49,027 nucleotides of DNA from Actinoplanes subtropicus (GTDB taxonomy: Bacteria; Actinomycetota; Actinomycetes; Mycobacteriales; Micromonosporaceae). The first letter of the stretch is position 1, and each line of letters opens with the position of its first letter. Of the stretch, positions 32,115-41,047 are shown piece by piece. The notes below the pieces were generated by a model that saw only the letters and a program-made list of their open reading frames with translations, did not search any database and was not told where the DNA came from. The position numbers and the translations under genes are program-made. The stretch covers positions 1 to 49,027 of the forward strand of contig NZ_JOJL01000051.1 in NCBI RefSeq assembly GCF_000721705.1, written 5' to 3'.

Positions 32115-32645
32115 ATGAGTCTCGACCGCCCGGTTCACCCGGATCCGTACGATCTTTTGCCCCCGGTCCCGTCCTTCACGGTGACCAGCACGGACATGAC
32201 CGACGGGCAGCCGCTCGACGACATGTTCACGCACCCGAGCGTGGGCGGTAAGAACGTCTCACCCCAGCTCGCCTGGTCCGGCTTCCCGGCCGAGACGCGC
32301 GGCTTCGTGGTGACCTGCTTCGACCCCGACGCGCCGACCGGCAGCGGTTTCTGGCACTGGCTCGTGGTCAACCTGCCCGCCTCGGTCACCGAGCTCGAGC
32401 GCGGCGTCGACCCGTTGCCCGACGGCGCCTTCTGCGTGCGGAACGACTACGGCGAGCGCAACTACGGCGGGTCCGCGCCGCCGCCGGCCGATCGCCCGCA
32501 CCGGTACATCTTCGCGGTGCACGCGCTCGACGTCGACAAGATCGAGGTCAGCCCGGACGCCTCCCCGGCGTACGTCGGCTTCAACCTGGCCTTCCACACC
32601 CTGGCCCGGGCCACCATCCGCCCGACCTACCAGGTGCGCGGCTGA
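32115..32645 (+). CDS. YbhB/YbcL (PEBP-like) protein
   Basis: A 176-residue cytoplasmic protein of the phosphatidylethanolamine-binding family. It has the ligand-site motifs CFDPDAPTGSGFWHW and NDYGERNYGGSAPPPADRPHRY, followed by the closing AVHALDV strand. Bacterial members are not well understood; some are thought to affect kinase signalling or small-ligand binding. ATG at 32115 follows CGGAGG. It is followed by a strong terminator. Confidence 0.92.
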   Translation: MSLDRPVHPDPYDLLPPVPSFTVTSTDMTDGQPLDDMFTHPSVGGKNVSPQLAWSGFPAETRGFVVTCFDPDAPTGSGFWHWLVVNLPASVTELERGVDPLPDGAFCVRNDYGERNYGGSAPPPADRPHRYIFAVHALDVDKIEVSPDASPAYVGFNLAFHTLARATIRPTYQVRG

Positions 32646-32654
32646 GCAAGCGGC

Positions 32655-32684
32655 AAAGGCCGCCGGGCCTGCCCGGCGGCCTTT
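32655..32684. terminator. Bidirectional terminator between convergent genes
   Basis: A 14-bp perfect stem (AAAGGCCGCCGGGC with its complement) and a tiny loop, beginning with AAA and ending in TTT. It can stop transcription from both the PEBP gene and the convergent methyltransferase. Confidence 0.85.
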
Positions 32685-32727
32685 CTCGTGTCCCGTGCTA
32701 TTTGTCCGTGTCAGCGGGTGGTCTGGG

Positions 32728-33441
32728 TCAGCGCGGGGTTCGTGCCACCACGAAGACGGACTGACCGAACGGCGGCCTTACCACCTGCTCGGCGAACTTG
32801 GTCACCGGCAGTACGACCGAGTCGTACACCTTGACCATCGGGCCCTCCTTCGGCGCCAGCTTGAAGATGCTGGTGGCGGCGTAGTAGCCGATCAGGCCGA
32901 GCGCGTTGGCGTAGTGCAACTTCTCGATCTCGAGGCCGGCCTCGCTCATCGCGGCACGCATCGACTTCTTCGTGTAGCGCCGGATGTGACCGGTGGCGAT
33001 GTCCACCTGGCTCATCGCGAACATGAACGCCGGCACGATCAGGATGATCCGGCCACCCGGGCGGACCAGCTCGGCCATGCTGCGCAGCGCGCCGACGTGG
33101 TCCTCGATGTGCTCGAGGACGTTGTACGAGACGGCGGCGCTGAACTCGCCGTTCGCGTCGGCCGCGGGCAACAGCATCTCGCGGACGTCGATGTTCGGAT
33201 GGGCGGCCATGCGCTCCTTGAGCTGCACGAGCCGGTCGGGGTCGGCTTCGGTCGCCGTGAACCGCGGAAGGTGCTCAGCCCACTCGATCGCGTAGTCGCC
33301 GAGACCGCTGCCGATCTCGATCGGGTTGTCTCCCAGGTACGGGAGCGCGAGCTCGACGAACCACCGGCGGTGGTTCACGGCCGTGGCGAGGCCCTCGAGC
33401 ACTTCGGACTGGATCCGCTGGTCTCCAGTGATGTCTGCCAT
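32728..33441 (-). CDS. Class I SAM-dependent methyltransferase
   Basis: A 237-residue protein with the SAM-binding PIEIGSGLGDYAIEW (motif I), a following acidic strand end (TATEADPD), and SYNVLEHIEDHV (motif II/III). It has a hydrophobic C-terminal segment (YYAATSIFKLAP). ATG at 33441 is preceded by GAGGGA; a longer frame would start at 33501. It is divergent from a large membrane glycosyltransferase-like gene. Such methyltransferases near GT-C genes often modify glycans or lipids; the substrate is not known. Confidence 0.83.
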   Translation of the reverse strand: MADITGDQRIQSEVLEGLATAVNHRRWFVELALPYLGDNPIEIGSGLGDYAIEWAEHLPRFTATEADPDRLVQLKERMAAHPNIDVREMLLPAADANGEFSAAVSYNVLEHIEDHVGALRSMAELVRPGGRIILIVPAFMFAMSQVDIATGHIRRYTKKSMRAAMSEAGLEIEKLHYANALGLIGYYAATSIFKLAPKEGPMVKVYDSVVLPVTKFAEQVVRPPFGQSVFVVARTPR

Positions 33442-33706
33442 AAGTAAGGTTCCCTCGTCTTGCCGATCGAAGCTGACAGCGGGACCGAACGAGTTAACCA
33501 TCCGGCGCCCGGAACCGAAAGTTGAGCGGCCCCCGCCCCCACATTATTTGCCTGATTGAGACATAGGCGGCCGGGGTACACGGGGAGGTTGGCTCGCATG
33601 TGGCACGACCTGGGGATGCCCGGAATACAACGTTCATATCGGCTCGATCACGCATGGGCCGCTCGACACAACAACGTTACCAACCTCGGTTAGGCTCGCC
33701 CACGCT

Positions 33707-35692
33707 ATGACGATTACGGGTTATGACTCGACAGGCCAGTCGGCCGGCGGGAACGTTCTGCCGCCCCGTCAAGTGACCGACCTGGAAGACCTGGACGCGG
33801 AGCTGCGGGCCCTGGATACGGACGTCGACACGGTCGCGCCGGTCTCGCCCGTACCCGATGTTGAGGCCGCCCCTGAGCAGCAGCAGGAGCCCGGCCGGCG
33901 GCTACGGGTCTGGCGCCGGCTCAACTGGCGGGACGTCCTTGCGATAGTGACTTTCGTCGCTGTGGCGCTCTACGTCACGTCGTCACTGTGGATCCATCCG
34001 GGTCACGGATCGGCCACCGACCCGCAGGATCAGGCCTTTTTCGAGTGGATGCTCGCGCACGGCGCAAGAGTCGTCACCGACGGCGCATATCCGTTCTTCT
34101 CGGATCGCATGAATTACCCCGATGGGGTGAACATGATGGCCAACACCTCGGTGCTGGCCGTTTCCCTGCCGCTCACTCCGGTGACCCTGTTGTTCGGGCC
34201 GCATGTGGCGTTCAACGTATTCCTGACTCTCGCGTTGTCGCTCACCGGTATCTCGTGGTATTTCGTGCTCTCCCGGCAGTTCGTGCGTTCCCGGCTGGCG
34301 GCCTGGGTCGGCGCTCTCTTCTGCACATTCGCGCCGAGCATGGTGTCGCACGCCGGTGGCCACCCGAACATCGTCTCGCAATTCCTGGTGCCACTGATCA
34401 TCTGGCGTACGCTGCGACTCCGCGCGGGACGCGCCCTGCGCAACGGGTTGATCCTGGCTGGTCTGCTGGTCTGGCAGGCCTTCATCAACCTCGAGATCCT
34501 CTTCATGACCGCGGTCGGCCTGGGCGTCTTCTGCGTCATCATGGCGGTGGTCCGGCGCAAGCGGTACCGCGGTGAGACACGCGCTTTCCTGCGCGGTCTA
34601 CTGGTCGCGGCGACAGTGGCCGTTGCGGTACTTGCCTATCCGCTGTCCGTTCAGTTCTTCGGCCCGCAGAGCTATCAGGGCCTGCCGCAGTTCGTCCGTA
34701 ACTTCGGGGCCGACCTCGGTTCGTTCACCGCCTATTCCTCGCGGTCGGTCGCCGGAAACTCGGTGGTCGCCGACCGGCTGGCCCAGAATGCGCAGGAGGA
34801 GAACGCGTTCTTCGGCTGGGGCTTGGTCATTTTGTTCTTCGGTCTGATCATCTGGATGCGGCGCCGGGCGGCCGTCGTGGCGCTCGGTCTGGTGGCGCTG
34901 CTGTACGCCGCGATGTCGCTCGGGCCGCGAATTTTCCTGAATGGGATCAACACCGGTGTTCCCGGCATCTGGGCCGTACTGCACAGCGTCCCGGTGCTGA
35001 ACTCGGCCGTGCCGACCCGCTGGGCGATGGCCATCGCGCCGGTCGTCGGCATCCTGCTCGCGCTCGGCGTGCAGCGGGCCGGTGACCTGATGAAGGCGCA
35101 GCCGTCCGCCCGCGGCCCGGTCCGGCTCGCGATGATCACGGCGGTGGCCATGGCGCTGGTGCCGCTGGCGCCGACCCCGCTCAAGACCAGGCCGCAGGCG
35201 CCCACCCCGGCGTTCGTCACGTCCGGCGAGTGGAAGCAGTACGTGGACGACAACCACACCGTGGTCACCCTGCCGTTGCCGGACTCGGGCTACCCCGACC
35301 CGCTGCGGTGGAGCGCCGCCACCGGCCAGGACATGCGGATCGCCGGGGCGTACGCGCTGCTGCCCAACCAGAACCCGCTGAACCCGAACGATCACACCGC
35401 CCTCTTCTCGCCGCCGTGGCGGCCGACCAGCGGGCTGATGGCCTCGATCAAGCAGGGCAACCCGGTTCCCGAGATCAGCGACACCCGCCGGGAGATGACC
35501 CTCGCCGACCTGCGGTACTGGAAGGCCGGCGTGATCATGATGACCCCGCAGGCCCACGACGTCGAGATGCTCCGGGTGATGACCGACCTGCTCGGCTTCG
35601 AGCCGACCTGGACCGGCGGCGCCTGGGTCTGGGACGTACGCGATCTGGTGGACGACCCGAACGCGGTGCTGACCGGCCCCGACATCTCCTGA
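33707..35692 (+). CDS. Large multi-pass membrane protein, GT-C-like
   Basis: A 661-residue membrane protein. An acidic, Pro-rich cytoplasmic N-terminus (about 75 residues) precedes about ten hydrophobic helices, and the last 150 residues are soluble. The first external loop has acidic residues and tyrosines (ATDPQDQAFFEWML, YPDGVN), the typical position of the catalytic acid in GT-C glycosyltransferases using polyprenyl-phosphate sugars. The precise family is not one I can name. It is followed at 83 bases by an MptB-like gene, which supports a shared envelope-glycan role. Confidence 0.7.
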   Translation: MTITGYDSTGQSAGGNVLPPRQVTDLEDLDAELRALDTDVDTVAPVSPVPDVEAAPEQQQEPGRRLRVWRRLNWRDVLAIVTFVAVALYVTSSLWIHPGHGSATDPQDQAFFEWMLAHGARVVTDGAYPFFSDRMNYPDGVNMMANTSVLAVSLPLTPVTLLFGPHVAFNVFLTLALSLTGISWYFVLSRQFVRSRLAAWVGALFCTFAPSMVSHAGGHPNIVSQFLVPLIIWRTLRLRAGRALRNGLILAGLLVWQAFINLEILFMTAVGLGVFCVIMAVVRRKRYRGETRAFLRGLLVAATVAVAVLAYPLSVQFFGPQSYQGLPQFVRNFGADLGSFTAYSSRSVAGNSVVADRLAQNAQEENAFFGWGLVILFFGLIIWMRRRAAVVALGLVALLYAAMSLGPRIFLNGINTGVPGIWAVLHSVPVLNSAVPTRWAMAIAPVVGILLALGVQRAGDLMKAQPSARGPVRLAMITAVAMALVPLAPTPLKTRPQAPTPAFVTSGEWKQYVDDNHTVVTLPLPDSGYPDPLRWSAATGQDMRIAGAYALLPNQNPLNPNDHTALFSPPWRPTSGLMASIKQGNPVPEISDTRREMTLADLRYWKAGVIMMTPQAHDVEMLRVMTDLLGFEPTWTGGAWVWDVRDLVDDPNAVLTGPDIS

Positions 35693-35774
35693 GTGGGGTG
35701 GCGGTCGCCTGACCGCCCCCCGCCGTTTCCCCGATCCGGACCTCCCGGACACCAGTGTTCGTGAGCATCGATGA

Positions 35775-37553
35775 GTGCCGCGCCTCGTCCAGCTTCGCTA
35801 CCTCGGCCTCGCCGCCGCGGTGCTCCTCGCCGCCGTCGCCTGGCTCGGCGGGGCCCTGCCGCACGGCAATCTCGCGTCCACGCCGCTGACCATCGCCAAG
35901 GGCCCCTTCGGGGCCGTCATTCTCGGCGGCTGGCTGGTGGGCACGGCGATTTTCGCGTACGCGTGGTGGGCGGCCCGCGATCGCGTCCCGTCTGGTCGCT
36001 GGTCGTTGCGGACCGCGGCCCTGTGGACGGCGCCGTTCCTGATCGTCCCGCCCTGCGGCAGCCGCGATGTGTATTCCTACGCCTGCCAGGGTTATCTGTA
36101 CGTGCACGGGATCAGCCCCTACACGCACGGCGTGAACGCGGCGGACTGCCCGTGGATCGGCGGTGTGTCGCCGATCTGGCGGAACACCGAGGCGCCGTAC
36201 GGGCCGCTGTTCGTGTTGCTCTCCGCGGCGGGGGTGCGCTTCGCCGCCGGTTCGTTCCTGCTGATTGTGGTGTTCTTCCGGGTGCTCGCGCTGCTCGGCC
36301 TGCTTGGCGTCGCTGCCGGGCTGCCGGTGCTGGCCCGGCGGTGCGGCATCGCGTCGGCCCGGGCGTGGTGGGTGGCGCTGGCCGGGCCGCTCGTCGGCGC
36401 GCATCTGGTCGGCGGGGTGCACAACGACGCGCTGATGGTCGGGTTGGTGGTTGCCGGCCTGGCGCTGGTCACGCTGGGCGCGCCGCTCGACCCGGCCGGC
36501 CCGTTCGGCACGGTCGGTGGACTCGGCGGGGCTGGCCGACTGGGCGGGGCCGGCCTATTGGGGGTGGCGGGACATTTCGGTGCGGCCAACCAGGTCGGCG
36601 CGGGTGGTCATTTTGGCGTGGCCGGCCACCGCGTCGATCGGGCGGCGACTCGGCCGGGGGTGGTGGCGCGGGACGGGGCGATGGCGCGGCCGGATGCAGG
36701 GACGCCGTTGGGGGTGCGGACGGGCCCGGACGGGTGGGGTTGTCTGGTCGCGGGTGGGCTGTTGCTGGGGCTCGCCGTGGCGATCAAGGTGACCGCGATC
36801 GTGGTGGTGCCGTTCGCGGTGCTGCTCGTGCTCGCCCGGCCGTACCGGTGGCGGCAGGCGCTGCTGGCCGGGAGTCTGGTCGGCGGCGGCACGGTGGTGG
36901 CCATGCTTGGCCTGACGATCGCCTCCGGGCTCGGGTACGGCTGGATCGGCGGCATGGTCAACACGAAGGACCTCGTGCAGTTCACCTCGCCGCCGACCGC
37001 GATCGGGATGACCGCGACGTATCTCGGCAAGCTGATCTATTCCGGCTTCGACGCGGTGCCGACGGTTCGGATGCTGGCGTTCCTGCTGTTCGCGCTGCTG
37101 GTGGTCGCGCTCGGCTGGCGCAGCGCGCTCTGGGGCCGCTCCGGCGACCGGCTGGGCGCTCCCGGTCGGCTGCTCAGCCGGTTGGGCGGTCCGGCCGCGC
37201 GGGCCGCCGATCCGGGTGCCTCGGCGCTGCGTGGCGCCGCCCTCGCGCTGGCCGCCACGGTCGCTCTCTCGCCCTACTTCCACCCCTGGTACGCGTACTG
37301 GCCGCTGGCCCTGCTCGCCGCCACCTCGGTCCGCACCGACCTGATCATGGCGGCGGCCACCGCGGGACCGTTGCTGGTGCTGGCCGACGGCGGCGGCCTG
37401 GCCCGATTCGTGAAGTTCCCGGGCGCGCCGCTGATGACGCTGCTGCTGATCGGGTTGCTGGTGTGGCACCTGCGCCCGGTGGCCGGCCCGCGGACCCCCG
37501 TGATGCCGGAGTGCGCCCGGTTCGGCCGGACGGACGTGGCGTCGACCGGGTGA
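35775..37553 (+). CDS. MptB-like alpha-1,6-mannosyltransferase with Gly-rich insert
   Basis: A 592-residue membrane enzyme with about 13 helices. The external catalytic loop shows VPPCGSRDVYSYACQGYL and HGISPYTHGVN, matching polyprenyl-phosphomannose-dependent MptB enzymes that extend lipomannan cores. Residues about 235-320 form an insert of Gly/Ala/Val-rich near-repeats (GGLGGAGRLGGAGLLGVAG) in place of a normal loop. GTG at 35775 is the assumed start. The stop overlaps the next GTG (GTGA). Confidence 0.78.
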   Translation: MPRLVQLRYLGLAAAVLLAAVAWLGGALPHGNLASTPLTIAKGPFGAVILGGWLVGTAIFAYAWWAARDRVPSGRWSLRTAALWTAPFLIVPPCGSRDVYSYACQGYLYVHGISPYTHGVNAADCPWIGGVSPIWRNTEAPYGPLFVLLSAAGVRFAAGSFLLIVVFFRVLALLGLLGVAAGLPVLARRCGIASARAWWVALAGPLVGAHLVGGVHNDALMVGLVVAGLALVTLGAPLDPAGPFGTVGGLGGAGRLGGAGLLGVAGHFGAANQVGAGGHFGVAGHRVDRAATRPGVVARDGAMARPDAGTPLGVRTGPDGWGCLVAGGLLLGLAVAIKVTAIVVVPFAVLLVLARPYRWRQALLAGSLVGGGTVVAMLGLTIASGLGYGWIGGMVNTKDLVQFTSPPTAIGMTATYLGKLIYSGFDAVPTVRMLAFLLFALLVVALGWRSALWGRSGDRLGAPGRLLSRLGGPAARAADPGASALRGAALALAATVALSPYFHPWYAYWPLALLAATSVRTDLIMAAATAGPLLVLADGGGLARFVKFPGAPLMTLLLIGLLVWHLRPVAGPRTPVMPECARFGRTDVASTG

Positions 37554-38359
37554 GCACGGCATCTGCACAGGAGCTTCACCAACCAGTGGAGATCATGTGC
37601 TTCCGTGGGGTGATGACCGACCAGATCAGCTACATGGACACGGCCGCGGCGACCGACATCGGGCTCGACTACAAGCGCCGTTCGGTGGCCGGGCTGGACC
37701 TGCGGCCGGGGCTGACCGTGGCGGACATCGGTTGTGGGCCGGGCACCGATCTGGGCCGGCTCGCCGACGCGGTCGCGCCGGGCGGCTCGGTGATCGGGGT
37801 CGACCGGGATCCGGCGATGCTGGCCGAGGCGCGGCGGCGGCATGCCGCCACGGCGGGCGTCGAGGTGCGGGCGGGCGACGTGCACGGCCTCCCGCTCGCG
37901 GACGCGTCGGTGGACCGGGCCCGGGTCGATCGGCTGCTGCAGCACGTACGCGATCCGCAGTCGGCGATCGGGGAGGTGCGCCGGGTGCTACGGCCCGGCG
38001 GGTTGTTCGGGATGGCCGAGCCGGACTGGGACACCTTCGCGGTGGCCGACGACGACGTGGCGACCAGCCGGGCGTTCGCCAGGTTCGTCGCGGGCCGGGT
38101 GCGTAACGCGACGATCGGACGGGACCTGCCCCGGCTGTGCGCGCGGGCCGGGTTCGGGGTGCGTTCGGTCGAGCCGATCCCGGTGCTCTTCCGCGACTTC
38201 GACATCGCCGACCGGCTTCTCGGGCTGCGGCGCAACGCCGAGCGAGCGGTCGAGGCGGGCGTGCTGCTGGACGCGGTGGCGGCGGACTGGGTGGGCCGGC
38301 TGGCGAGCGGGCCGGTGCTGGCCGGGTTCACCTTCTACCTGGTGGTCGCCGAGGGCTAG
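37550..38359 (+). CDS. Class I SAM-dependent methyltransferase (UbiE/Methyltransf_11-like)
   Basis: About 269 residues. It has VADIGCGPGTDLGRLA (motif I), VIGVDRDPAML (acidic ribose contact) and RRVLRPGGLFGMAEPDWDTF (motif III). The GTG at 37550 overlaps the MptB-like gene stop; in-frame ATGs at 37595 and 37613 are alternative starts, and the segment before them is weakly conserved in look. A role on the same glycolipid pathway as its neighbour is possible but inferred. A hairpin follows. Confidence 0.85.
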   Translation: MSTASAQELHQPVEIMCFRGVMTDQISYMDTAAATDIGLDYKRRSVAGLDLRPGLTVADIGCGPGTDLGRLADAVAPGGSVIGVDRDPAMLAEARRRHAATAGVEVRAGDVHGLPLADASVDRARVDRLLQHVRDPQSAIGEVRRVLRPGGLFGMAEPDWDTFAVADDDVATSRAFARFVAGRVRNATIGRDLPRLCARAGFGVRSVEPIPVLFRDFDIADRLLGLRRNAERAVEAGVLLDAVAADWVGRLASGPVLAGFTFYLVVAEG

Positions 38360-38445
38360 GTTTTGGCCATGCAGGACAGCCCGGCAGCCGCGCGCGGAGG
38401 GTGACCAACGACGGCGCCGGGCGCGTCGATGCGGGACCGGACGAA

Positions 38446-38478
38446 ACCCCGTACTTCCGGGGTCTGATCTTGATCTTT
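38446..38478 (+). terminator. Short terminator between convergent genes
   Basis: ACCCCG pairs with CGGGGT (38446-38451, 38458-38463), followed by a T-rich stretch ending in TTTTA. A weaker stem than others in the window. Confidence 0.55.
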
Positions 38479-39269
38479 TAGCCCTTGTCCTTGATGCAGC
38501 AGCCGCGGCAGACCTTCGGGGTGGGCAGGGTGAAGGCCAGGCAGCAGGTCTTGCGCTGGACGTCGAGCCGGCCGGACGGGTCGGGGACGAGCTCGATCAG
38601 GTCTTCGACGCCGAGGGCGCGGAGGAGGCGCGCGATCGTCTCGGCAGAGGAGCCCGGGAGGGCGTCGGCCGAGCGGAGGACGCCGTAGGCGACGCCGGAC
38701 GAGAGCGAGCCGAGCAGGGTGCGTTTGCCCAGGTGTACGCGGTCGTGGAGGGCGTTGAGCAGCGGGGTCAGGTGCTCGGCGAGCAGCGAGCGGCGGAACT
38801 CGGCGAGCAGCGCCTCCTCGTCGGGGACCACCCGGACCTGCGGGAGGTGCGAGAGGGCGAGCGGGTCGTTCGGCAGGACCGCGATCGGGGTGCCGGGGCG
38901 CAGGCCGAGGGTGAGCAGCGGGCGCGGGTCGCGGAAGTGCATGAGCACGTTCGTGCCGGTCAGCAGCGGGATGCGGCGGGCGCTCGCGAAGCCCAGCACG
39001 GCGGGCAGGGCCAGCCAGTAGGTGTACGCCTTCCAGGCGAGCGCGGCGGCGGCGGGCGGCTGCGCCTTCCAGCGGGCGCCGGCCGACTCCAGCAGCAGGT
39101 CGAGACCCTCGCCGGCGAGCAGCGACGCGGGGCGCCAGGCCGCGGTGTCGTGGACCAGGAGGTCGGGGGCGAGGCCGGGGATCGCCGTGCTGGTGCCGAA
39201 CATCGACCGTAGCGTGGCGGTGATCGGGGAGAGCGGCTGGAGCGACCGAGTCTCGAGGGTAGTGGTCAC
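38478..39269 (-). CDS. FhuF-like (2Fe-2S) siderophore-iron reductase
   Basis: A 263-residue protein whose C-terminus carries the FhuF signature: CC, ten residues, C, two residues, C (TCCLAFTLPTPKVCRGCC), ligating a 2Fe-2S cluster. FhuF-type proteins reduce ferric siderophore complexes in the cytoplasm to release iron. The middle part has no other known domain. The GTG start is at 39269. An iron-regulator box lies about 55 bases upstream, so low iron probably induces it. The neighbouring genes do not make a siderophore. Confidence 0.82.
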   Translation of the reverse strand: MTTTLETRSLQPLSPITATLRSMFGTSTAIPGLAPDLLVHDTAAWRPASLLAGEGLDLLLESAGARWKAQPPAAAALAWKAYTYWLALPAVLGFASARRIPLLTGTNVLMHFRDPRPLLTLGLRPGTPIAVLPNDPLALSHLPQVRVVPDEEALLAEFRRSLLAEHLTPLLNALHDRVHLGKRTLLGSLSSGVAYGVLRSADALPGSSAETIARLLRALGVEDLIELVPDPSGRLDVQRKTCCLAFTLPTPKVCRGCCIKDKG

Positions 39270-39322
39270 TGAGTAGTAGTCACCCCTTCACCTCCGGCTC
39301 AAGACGCCCCACCGTACACCTC

Positions 39323-39341
39323 TAAGGGTAGCCTAACCAAC
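39323..39341. promoter_or_regulatory. IdeR/DmdR-type iron box
   Basis: The 19 bases match the IdeR/DtxR consensus (TTAGGTTAGSCTAACCTAA) at 15 positions by my alignment. It lies upstream of the FhuF-like gene. A second, weaker candidate is at about 39378-39396, nearer the XRE-deformylase gene. Confidence 0.7.
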
Positions 39342-39506
39342 AGCTGCAACCCCGATCTTTCGGACGAATACCCTCGGCAAGGGTTGCCTAACTCGGCGTT
39401 GACGCGTTGCCGGATTTGTCAAGGTACCTGTCGGCAACGCGCTACTAGCACCTTGCGGACACGACGCGGCGGGGACACTGAAGTTCTCGTCGCGAAGGGG
39501 ACATCG

Positions 39507-41042
39507 ATGATGACCACCTCGCCCGTCGAGCGGGCCGCTGACCAATTTGTGACGGCGCTGGCGCACTGGCGAGTCGAGCGCGGGATGAGCAAGAAGCAGC
39601 TTGCCGCGCGCATGGGGTTCGATCCCTCCTATGTGAGCCATGTCGAGGGGCGGCGACATAAGCCGACCGAAGACTTCGCCCGCCGGGCCGAGGCGGTGTT
39701 GGGCGCCGGCGGGGTGATCTGGCAACGCTTCCAGGAGTACGACGAGCTTCGCCACGCCCGCGGGGCGGCCCTTCATCGCGACCCGCCGGTGCCGGTCCAA
39801 TGGCTGCCGCCGGGCACCGGGCTGATCGTCGAGCAGGAGGTCGCCGAGCTGCGGTACGAGGACGGCCTCTACCGCTGCCGGGTGCGGCGCAACCTGTACA
39901 ACGCGGGCGCCGAGCCGGTCACCCGGTACCTCGTGAAGATCGCCGTGGACCGCTACCCGCACGACCCGGCCGGCTCCAACCGGCACCACCGCGAGCACCC
40001 GCTGACCTTCGACGAGATGGCGCTCGAGGCGCTGGCCGGCGAGGGCGCGGCGACCGAGCTCATGCAGTGGCGGGTCAAGCTCGACCGGGACGCGGCCAAG
40101 GAGGTCTGGCTGCTGTTCGCCAACGACCGGGGGCAGTTCCCGCTCTATCCGGGCGAGCGGACGGTGATCGAGTATTCGTACTCGGTCGGCATCGAGAAGT
40201 GGGGGCAGTGGTTCCAGCGGGCGGTGCGGCTGCCGACCCGCCGGCTGACCGTACGGCTGGACTTCCCGGCCGGCTTCGACCCGCAGGTCTGGGGCGTGGA
40301 GACGTCGCTGGCGGCCGAGGTGCCGGTACGGACCCCGCTGGAGCGCCACGAGGAGCGGAACCGGGCGATCTTCGAGTGGTCGACCGACGCGCCGCAGCTG
40401 AACGCGCGCTATCGGCTGGAGTGGCGGTTCCGGGGGCCGGGGGCGCCGTCGTACGCCGAGTTCGCCCCGGCCGAGCCGAACGGGCGGCCGCGAGCCTCGC
40501 AGCAGATGCGCGGGATCGGCATCGTGCAGCGCGGCTCCGACCTGCTGCGCCAGCGAGCCCGGCACTTCCAGCTGCCGCGCGAGGAGGCCGCCGCCCGGGA
40601 GGTGGTGACCGCGCTGCTCGGCTCGCTGCGCCGGCTCGAGGAGCTGCACGACTTCAGCAAGGGAGTGGGGCTGGCGGCGCCGCAGATCGGCCGGTCGGTG
40701 GCGGCCGCCGCGGTGCGCGGGCCGGAGTCGGGAGCCGAGCCGATCGTGCTGCTCAACCCGCGGGTCGTCGGCGAGTCGATCGAGCGGGACGAGCAGTACG
40801 AGGGGTGCCTGTCGTTCTTCGACTATCGCGGGATGGTGCGCCGGCCGTTGCGGGTCGAGGTGGAGCACGCGCGGTACGACGGGACGCGGGTGATCACGAC
40901 GTTCGAGCGTGCGATGGCCCGGCTGGTGGCGCATGAGATCGACCACCTGGAGGGGCGGTTGTACGTGGATCGGATGAGCGCGGAGTCGAACCTGGTGCCG
41001 GTGGCGGTGTATCAGCAGACCGGGAAGCCGTGGGACTACTGA
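39507..41042 (+). CDS. Fusion of XRE helix-turn-helix and peptide deformylase
   Basis: A 511-residue protein of three parts. Residues 13-70 are an XRE helix-turn-helix (MSKKQLAARMGFDPSYVSHV). Residues about 80-350 form a beta-rich domain with many tryptophans that I cannot name. Residues about 350-505 match peptide deformylase with all three metal-site motifs: GVGLAAPQ (386-393), EGCLS (432-436) and HEIDH (476-480). The metal ligands C434, H476 and H480 and catalytic E477 are intact. Free deformylases are about 170-200 residues, so this is not a housekeeping copy. ATG at 39507 follows GAAGGGG. The physiological role is unknown; see findings. Confidence 0.87.
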   Translation: MMTTSPVERAADQFVTALAHWRVERGMSKKQLAARMGFDPSYVSHVEGRRHKPTEDFARRAEAVLGAGGVIWQRFQEYDELRHARGAALHRDPPVPVQWLPPGTGLIVEQEVAELRYEDGLYRCRVRRNLYNAGAEPVTRYLVKIAVDRYPHDPAGSNRHHREHPLTFDEMALEALAGEGAATELMQWRVKLDRDAAKEVWLLFANDRGQFPLYPGERTVIEYSYSVGIEKWGQWFQRAVRLPTRRLTVRLDFPAGFDPQVWGVETSLAAEVPVRTPLERHEERNRAIFEWSTDAPQLNARYRLEWRFRGPGAPSYAEFAPAEPNGRPRASQQMRGIGIVQRGSDLLRQRARHFQLPREEAAAREVVTALLGSLRRLEELHDFSKGVGLAAPQIGRSVAAAAVRGPESGAEPIVLLNPRVVGESIERDEQYEGCLSFFDYRGMVRRPLRVEVEHARYDGTRVITTFERAMARLVAHEIDHLEGRLYVDRMSAESNLVPVAVYQQTGKPWDY

Positions 41043-41047
41043 GCTGC

